64,000 nucleotides of DNA from Muscardinus avellanarius (taxonomy: Eukaryota; Chordata; Mammalia; Rodentia; Gliridae), in assembly GCA_963383645.1 (NCBI GenBank), contig OY726564.1:116582915-116646914 (forward strand). Reading direction: 5' to 3'. The translations under genes and the position numbers were made by a program. Below the pieces are notes generated by a model, which did no database searches, was not told the origin of the DNA, and saw only the letters and a list, made by a program, of their open reading frames with translations. Each line of letters opens with the position of its first letter. The stretch's first letter is position 1. Of this stretch, positions 62,101 to 64,000 are shown in pieces.

Positions 62101-63775
62101 CGCAGGCCGGGGGCTCTCAGCCCCACTTTCCAGGAGGGGCAGCTGCAGCCCCAAGGTCAGATGGCTGGCTGGCAGTGGCGGATGAAGAGGAAGACTAGAC
62201 TGAGTCTAGACTGAGAGCCTGCCTCCTTCCAACCCCAGCAGCACACACATGCACGCACACACCATGCACGTAACACTTAAAGGACACACCAGACACACAC
62301 ACCTGACGTTGTGCATCATACACATACCACACATGTGCTCTCATATACCAACACCACACTTAACACGCACGTATCTTCACACCTCACACACATGTACACC
62401 AACATGTTCACAGATTAAACACATGCCAGACATACCACACAGCACACATACATATCCACATCTCACACACACCACACACCATACTCTACACAGCACACAT
62501 GTACATCGCTGTGCCAGAAATCCAGAGGAGGGTTCTTGATTTTCCAGGCTGAGGCTTTTAATTTCTGAAGATGATAATAGGAGTAATAATGTCTCCTAAT
62601 TATAAGGCATTCTCGTGTAATACATAAGGTTTATTATTTTTCCTGAGCACTTATTACACTCATGCCTTGTCACGAGCTCTTATTTATTGTGAATGTCTCA
62701 TTTGTGCGAGGCAGGCACTGACACTAACTATAGATGAAGGGGCAGAGGTTCCGTGAGCCAAGTGACCTGCCCAAGACACCAGGCTAACAGGCGCCCTCCC
62801 GGTGCCCCACTGACGTCTGCGCCCTGAGGCACGGGGTGGGGTGGGGTGGTCTGCCCCTCCCCCCGGGCGGCCATGGAGGTGGCGGTGAAGGCCTCTCCAG
62901 CCTCACAGTGCGGCCAGCCGGGCAGTGCAGTGGCCGGCCCGCAGCTCCCTGGGCGCGGCCTCCTGCGGCTGGCGATGCGCCCCCGCCGGCGGCTCCCTCC
63001 TGACCCTCCTGCGTCCCTTCAGTCTCAGGCGAGACCTTCACTCTGAAGAACATCTCCACTGACATGTCAGGCTACTACATCTGCACGTCCAGCAACGAGG
63101 TGGGCTCGGAGTTCTGCAACATCACGCTGGCCGTCAGACAGCGTGAGTACAGTGTGGGCAGGGGCGGGCCGGCCAGCATGGAGAAGGGCCGGCGCCCCAC
63201 GCCCAGGTGGCACACCCTCGCCTGGGGCCAGTCCAGTCCGGGCTCTTTGGGGTACAGCCCAGGGCTGACTCCCAGAGGCCTCCTGGGTCCTGCCTGCCCT
63301 GGGGTCACTCAGCGGCACAGGGAGCTCCCAGAGCCCTGGCCACAGTCTTGGCTCCGTGTGTTTGGCATGGGACACCAGGCGTCGCTTGGGCATGAGCAGG
63401 AGCTGGCGGGCCGACACCTGAGCGCAGGTAGCCCAGCACGTGGGGCCGCAAAGCCCTGCGGCGCCTGTCTATACCTCTCACCGAGAGCAACCCAGCCTGA
63501 CAGCTCCCATCCCCGCAAGACTACAGATGGCCTGTGACCAGAAGCCAGGGCTGCTGCTCCTGGGCCCCGGGGAGATGGGACGGCCGCTGCGGCCCTGTGC
63601 AGCCGCTGCAGCCCCCGGGTCTCTGCTCTGTCCCCACAGCCTCCATGAACATCGCCCTGTACGCGGGCATCGCGGGAGGCGTGGTAGCAGCCCTCATCCT
63701 CCTGGGCGTCCTCATCTACTGCTGCTGCTGCCGGGAGAAGGACGACAAGGCCGAGGACACGGAGGACGCGAGGCC
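40057..63775 (+). CDS. GPA33: GPA33 (cell surface A33 antigen), six coding exons, 3' end outside window
   Basis: Coding join: 40057-40087, 51676-51830, 52755-52971, 57212-57367, 63023-63142, 63640-63775 (815 nt, 271 codons plus two bases). Residues 1-17 form a signal peptide (MWPVLWILCAVWAAVDA) and the mature protein probably starts at ITVETPQ. A V-type Ig domain has Cys39 and Cys113 (DNGTYEC) with Trp54. A C2-type domain has Cys158 and Cys207 (SGYYIC) with Trp171, plus the extra pair Cys142/Cys218 seen in A33. N-glycosylation sequons are at Asn86, Asn108, Asn196 and Asn219. The transmembrane segment is about 231-253, followed by CCCC (254-257), likely palmitoylated, then an acidic tail. It is a basolateral surface protein of intestinal epithelium, of the CTX/JAM family. 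The tail exon after codon 271 is missing only because the window ends. Confidence 0.96.
40495..40560 (+). repeat. Possible MIR core fragment
   Basis: cataaggggaaactgaggca then gggggacactgaaaggtgcc resembles the gaggaaactgaggcacagag core of MIR. Confidence 0.5.
40610..40651 (+). repeat. 9-bp tandem repeat, four copies
   Basis: The unit tcctgggcc is repeated four times in a row, then decays. Confidence 0.9.
42340..42460 (+). repeat. MIR fragment
   Basis: gtaaagggcttagagcagtg, cccggcgccttggaaggcct, cagtaaacgctggtgatta follow the MIRb 3' portion. Confidence 0.6.
42873..43080 (+). repeat. B1-dID SINE
   Basis: agccagacatgatggcacat to cactctccagtaccac. Confidence 0.9.
44718..44920 (-). repeat. 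B1-dID SINE
   Basis: Antisense ggcaccagggatggaaccag to gccccacgcctggct. Confidence 0.9.
44925..45030. repeat. Possible old interspersed repeat
   Basis: tctattgctatgtacgaaac then gaatttggtggcttaacacg recalls a common mammalian repeat (ttgctgtgtaacaaac, gtggcttaaaac) whose family I cannot name. Confidence 0.4.
45727..45925 (+). repeat. B1-dID SINE
   Basis: Has a well-kept ID half (gggtgtagctcagcggtag, ggttcaatccctagtacc); the B1 5' end is diverged (ggggtgctggcacaggcc). Confidence 0.92.
46415..46537 (-). repeat. B1 half only
   Basis: Antisense ctcactaggttgctgagtct to caccacgcttggctt; no ID half. Confidence 0.8.
46890..47085 (+). repeat. Possible MIR fragment
   Basis: tgccgagcactggttaggag, then aatccccacacagcccattt and gcgcagagagcttaggtaa resemble MIR in order. 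Confidence 0.5.
47350..47612 (+). repeat. 28-bp GC-rich minisatellite
   Basis: About nine units of a 28-bp motif built on gccaggcgaggccagggtgg plus gtggtgtg. The unit has G/C strand bias with G on the plus strand. Units differ at a few positions (gcgaggct/gcgaggcc, tgtg/tgcg/tact) and the first two carry an extra ggaggct block. Confidence 0.93.
48795..48985 (-). repeat. B1-dID SINE
   Basis: Antisense gatactggggattgaaccca to gggatgacaggtgcaact. Confidence 0.9.
49212..49367 (-). repeat. Free ID SINE with (CTTT)n tail and perfect 14-bp duplication
   Basis: aggacatcatttct is found at 49201-49214 and 49368-49381. On the minus strand the ID body reads gggctgggatgtagctcagt with box B ggttcgatcccc, then about 19 AAAG units. 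Confidence 0.96.
49453..49650 (-). repeat. B1-dID SINE
   Basis: Antisense ggtattggggatcaaaccca to caccaccacgccta. Confidence 0.92.
50121..50350 (+). repeat. B1-dID SINE with (CA)n tail
   Basis: gagcctggcgtggtggcgca to ccacccttagtca, then about 19 CA units (50311-50350). Confidence 0.93.
50500..50870 (+). repeat. L2-type LINE fragment
   Basis: cctctccagcggcttcccac, catcattcagagcaaaatat, aaagccttgaataaaggcca follow the L2 3' region in order. Confidence 0.6.
50900..51010. repeat. Possible old interspersed repeat
   Basis: ctagggctgcataagcaagc then accccaaacccagaggcttc resembles the same unnamed family as 44925-45030. Confidence 0.35.
51465..51530 (+). repeat. 34-bp tandem duplication
   Basis: The block catatctacccccagtctgg through gaggtgtcag occurs twice head to tail, about 145 bp upstream of GPA33 exon 2. 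Confidence 0.92.
51676..51830 (+). CDS. GPA33: GPA33 coding exon 2 (first half of V domain)
   Basis: This is a 155-nt exon, acceptor CTTTCTTTCCAG, donor GTAAGG. It encodes VWAAVDAITVETPQDVL and onward to GKSVTLPCTYST and FIQWDKLLRAYS, including the first V-domain cysteine (Cys39) and core Trp54. It ends on a codon boundary. Splitting the V domain over two exons is the usual layout for the CTX family. Confidence 0.95.
51928..52145 (+). repeat. B1-dID SINE
   Basis: gagctgggcgtggtggccca to ggttcaatccccagtaca, starting about 100 bp after GPA33 exon 2. Confidence 0.93.
52185..52345 (+). repeat. 5'-truncated B1-dID SINE
   Basis: Starts at agagacaggaggatctcagg; ends gggttcaattcccagaatta. Confidence 0.88.
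52500..52707 (+). repeat. Local duplication, left copy (with B1 part)
   Basis: Shares gggaaatcctaatctactga, cttacggggccttagtttgg, gggccacaccaggcctct and the following B1 half (aagaggagctcaagtctgag) with 53155-53375. The B1 half breaks off at ccagcctcag, 48 bp before exon 3. Confidence 0.93.
52755..52971 (+). CDS. GPA33: GPA33 coding exon 3 (second half of V domain)
   Basis: This is a 217-nt exon, acceptor CTCCTCCCAG, donor GTGAGT. It encodes ERVVTWQFVTKKYIYGERY through QLTMDDNGTYECSVSLMSD to SRVRLLVL. It carries Cys113 and sequons NVS (Asn86) and NGT (Asn108). The two copies of a local duplication lie on either side of it, and a truncated SINE ends 48 bp before its acceptor. Confidence 0.96.
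53155..53375 (+). repeat. Local duplication, right copy
   Basis: Same order as the left copy. It carries an extra gtacctgt-rich insert (53247-53290) before the SINE, which here is complete to its ID half. Confidence 0.93.
53295..53580 (+). repeat. B1-dID SINE with long (CA)n-rich tail
   Basis: Body gtcaggtgggttggcaca to caatccccagtaaca, then CA units (53497-53534) followed by a broken CA tract with gcacac and tgcacg inserts. Confidence 0.92.
53740..53927 (-). repeat. B1-dID SINE
   Basis: Diverged ID half (gactgggggttaaagcgggg); ends ccaccacagcggctt. Confidence 0.85.
54412..54625 (-). repeat. B1-dID SINE
   Basis: Poly(T), gcgggtctggggatggaacc to ccaccatgcctggctt. Confidence 0.94.
54634..54812 (-). 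repeat. B1-dID SINE
   Basis: Antisense copy next to the previous one (aatactgaagtttgaaccca). Confidence 0.88.
55153..55322 (+). repeat. B1-dID SINE with short ID half
   Basis: cagctgggtggggcagagca; ID half reduced to gggtggaatgcccctg. Confidence 0.88.
55683..56095 (-). repeat. Nested B1-dID SINEs
   Basis: The ID half of an outer antisense SINE (55683-55740) is separated from its B1 half (55985-56095, gaaacaaagtcttgctgagt) by a whole antisense SINE (about 55760-55975, ending atgcctggctta). Confidence 0.85.
56306..56505 (+). repeat. B1-dID SINE
   Basis: cagccgggagtggtggtgca with an internal deletion after aatcccagc; ends gggttccatcccaggacc. Confidence 0.9.
57212..57367 (+). CDS. GPA33: GPA33 coding exon 4 (first half of C2 domain)
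   Basis: This is a 156-nt exon, acceptor CCCCTTTGCAG, donor GTGAGC. It encodes VPPSKPDCSIEGEAVIGNN, IQLTCRSAEGSPAPQYSWK and SYDAQNQERALVPP. It contains Cys142 and Cys158 plus core Trp171. The longer open frame around it (57025-57930) is intron read-through. Confidence 0.96.
58490..58620 (+). repeat. MIRb-type SINE fragment
   Basis: ccctctgtaaaatagcctcg then cagggctgttgtgaggatta and aagtgtgtgctcggctcct match the MIR core. Confidence 0.7.
59079..59310 (-). repeat. B1-dID SINE with (GT)n tail
   Basis: About 19 GT units (59080-59117) and an antisense body to ccactacagccagcctt. Confidence 0.92.
59552..59755 (-). repeat. B1-dID SINE
   Basis: Poly(T) then a partly duplicated box B (attaaaccttggattaaacc); ends ccaccaggcctggct. 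Confidence 0.88.
60349..60540 (+). repeat. Young B1-dID SINE with perfect 15-bp target-site duplication
   Basis: aaaatccaagtcctt stands at 60334-60348 and 60541-60555. The body is almost the same as the copy at 18519. Confidence 0.96.
60670..60870 (-). repeat. B1-dID SINE
   Basis: Antisense acctggggattggcccca to atcaccacacccagct. Confidence 0.92.
61345..61556 (-). repeat. B1-dID SINE
   Basis: Antisense gtgaggaccaaacccagagg to ccaccacacccagcct. Confidence 0.9.
62238..62512. repeat. Degenerate CA-rich satellite-like tract
   Basis: About 270 bp of C/A-rich words (cacacatg, acaccac, catacac) with no exact period, much less regular than the other CA runs. Confidence 0.8.
62560..62790 (+). repeat. 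MIR SINE
   Basis: cctgagcacttattacactc, gatgaaggggcagaggttcc and caagtgacctgcccaagaca follow the MIR order. Confidence 0.6.
63023..63142 (+). CDS. GPA33: GPA33 coding exon 5 (second half of C2 domain)
   Basis: This is a 120-nt exon, acceptor TCCCTTCAG, donor GTGAGT. It encodes VSGETFTLKNISTDMSGYYI, then CTSSNEVGSEFCNITLAVRQ. It carries Cys207 and Cys218 and sequons at Asn196 and Asn219. The phase is 1 on both sides, as in neighbouring Ig exons. Confidence 0.95.
63143..63639 (+). other. GPA33 intron 5
   Basis: 0.5 kb, GC-rich, no repeats recognised. Confidence 0.9.
63640..63775 (+). CDS. GPA33: GPA33 coding exon 6 (transmembrane segment)
   Basis: This is a 136-nt exon, acceptor TGTCCCCACAG, donor GTGAGT. 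It encodes PSMNIALYAGIAGGVVAAL, ILLGVLIYCCCC, then REKDDKAEDTEDARP. The TGA visible after CCG lies inside the donor and is not the stop: the family continues with an acidic tail from a further exon beyond the window. Confidence 0.93.
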
Positions 63776-64000
63776 GTGAGTGTCACAGAAGGAGGCCCCG
63801 GCCTCCCGGGCCCTCAGACACGGCCACGCTGCTGCTCGGGACAGCTGTTGTTTTGTTGCCAGAGTCGCTTGCCCAAACCAGCGGCTCTGGTCTGGGTCCT
63901 CCCGTGGCTCAGGGCGATGTGGTGGGCCTCGTGGGTGTGGTTCCCTGGCCGTGGGCAGCTCGGGGGCTGCACCTTCCTGTGGCCCCCGGCCTGGCTGGGC
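63776..64000 (+). other. Start of GPA33 intron 6
   Basis: Begins with GTGAGT after the transmembrane exon; the next exon (cytoplasmic tail) is not in the window. Confidence 0.85.

Larger units (their letters stand above)
57368..63022 (+). other. GPA33 intron 4
   Basis: 5.7 kb. Nothing recognised at 57370-58480, 58640-59080, 59760-60330, 60875-61340 and 61560-62235. Confidence 0.85.

Noticed and set aside
63776..63781. TGA after the GPA33 transmembrane exon taken as the stop codon
   Set aside because: The TGA is part of the GTGAGT donor and the known family tail continues from a further exon.

Overview
This is a mammalian nuclear window holding one whole gene, most of a second, and a very dense load of SINEs. 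The SINEs show what kind of animal it is. About 75 copies have a 7SL/B1-like left half joined to an ID (tRNA-Ala-like) right half, with a few free ID copies. That B1-dID pattern is typical of squirrels (Sciuridae) and dormice. A squirrel-type rodent is my best reading; the species cannot be named from the sequence alone.

Layout. Positions 1-8.7 kb are intergenic and filled with SINEs, an old L1 fragment and simple repeats. Positions 9,127-36,690 carry STYXL2 (formerly DUSP27) on the minus strand. Its five coding exons join in frame to 1,137 codons, encoding a catalytically dead dual-specificity phosphatase fold followed by a very long acidic, serine-rich, probably disordered tail. From 40,057 to the right edge lies GPA33 on the plus strand (cell-surface A33 antigen, an immunoglobulin-superfamily protein of the CTX/JAM type). 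Six coding exons are present: signal peptide, V domain split over two exons, C2 domain split over two exons, and a transmembrane segment with a CCCC motif. The cytoplasmic tail exon lies beyond the window.

The two genes are head to head, with 3.4 kb between start codons. From memory of human chromosome 1q24, the same divergent GPA33/STYXL2 pair lies between MAEL and POU2F1, so the locus is syntenic and inverted relative to the human reference direction. The genes do not form a functional unit: STYXL2 is a muscle sarcomere factor and GPA33 an intestinal epithelial surface protein. A MEF2-type site and a CAGCTG E-box sit on the STYXL2 side of the shared interval.

All splice junctions used here have AG acceptors and GT donors, and the phases close exactly. 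Everything else is intronic or intergenic: SINEs in both orientations (some nested, some with clear target-site duplications), old L1 and MIR/L2 remnants, many microsatellites, a 28-bp GC-rich minisatellite in GPA33 intron 1, and a local duplication whose two copies bracket GPA33 exon 3. I found no undescribed biological system. The most interesting points are the duplication around exon 3, the minisatellite, the young SINE subfamily and the divergent promoter interval.
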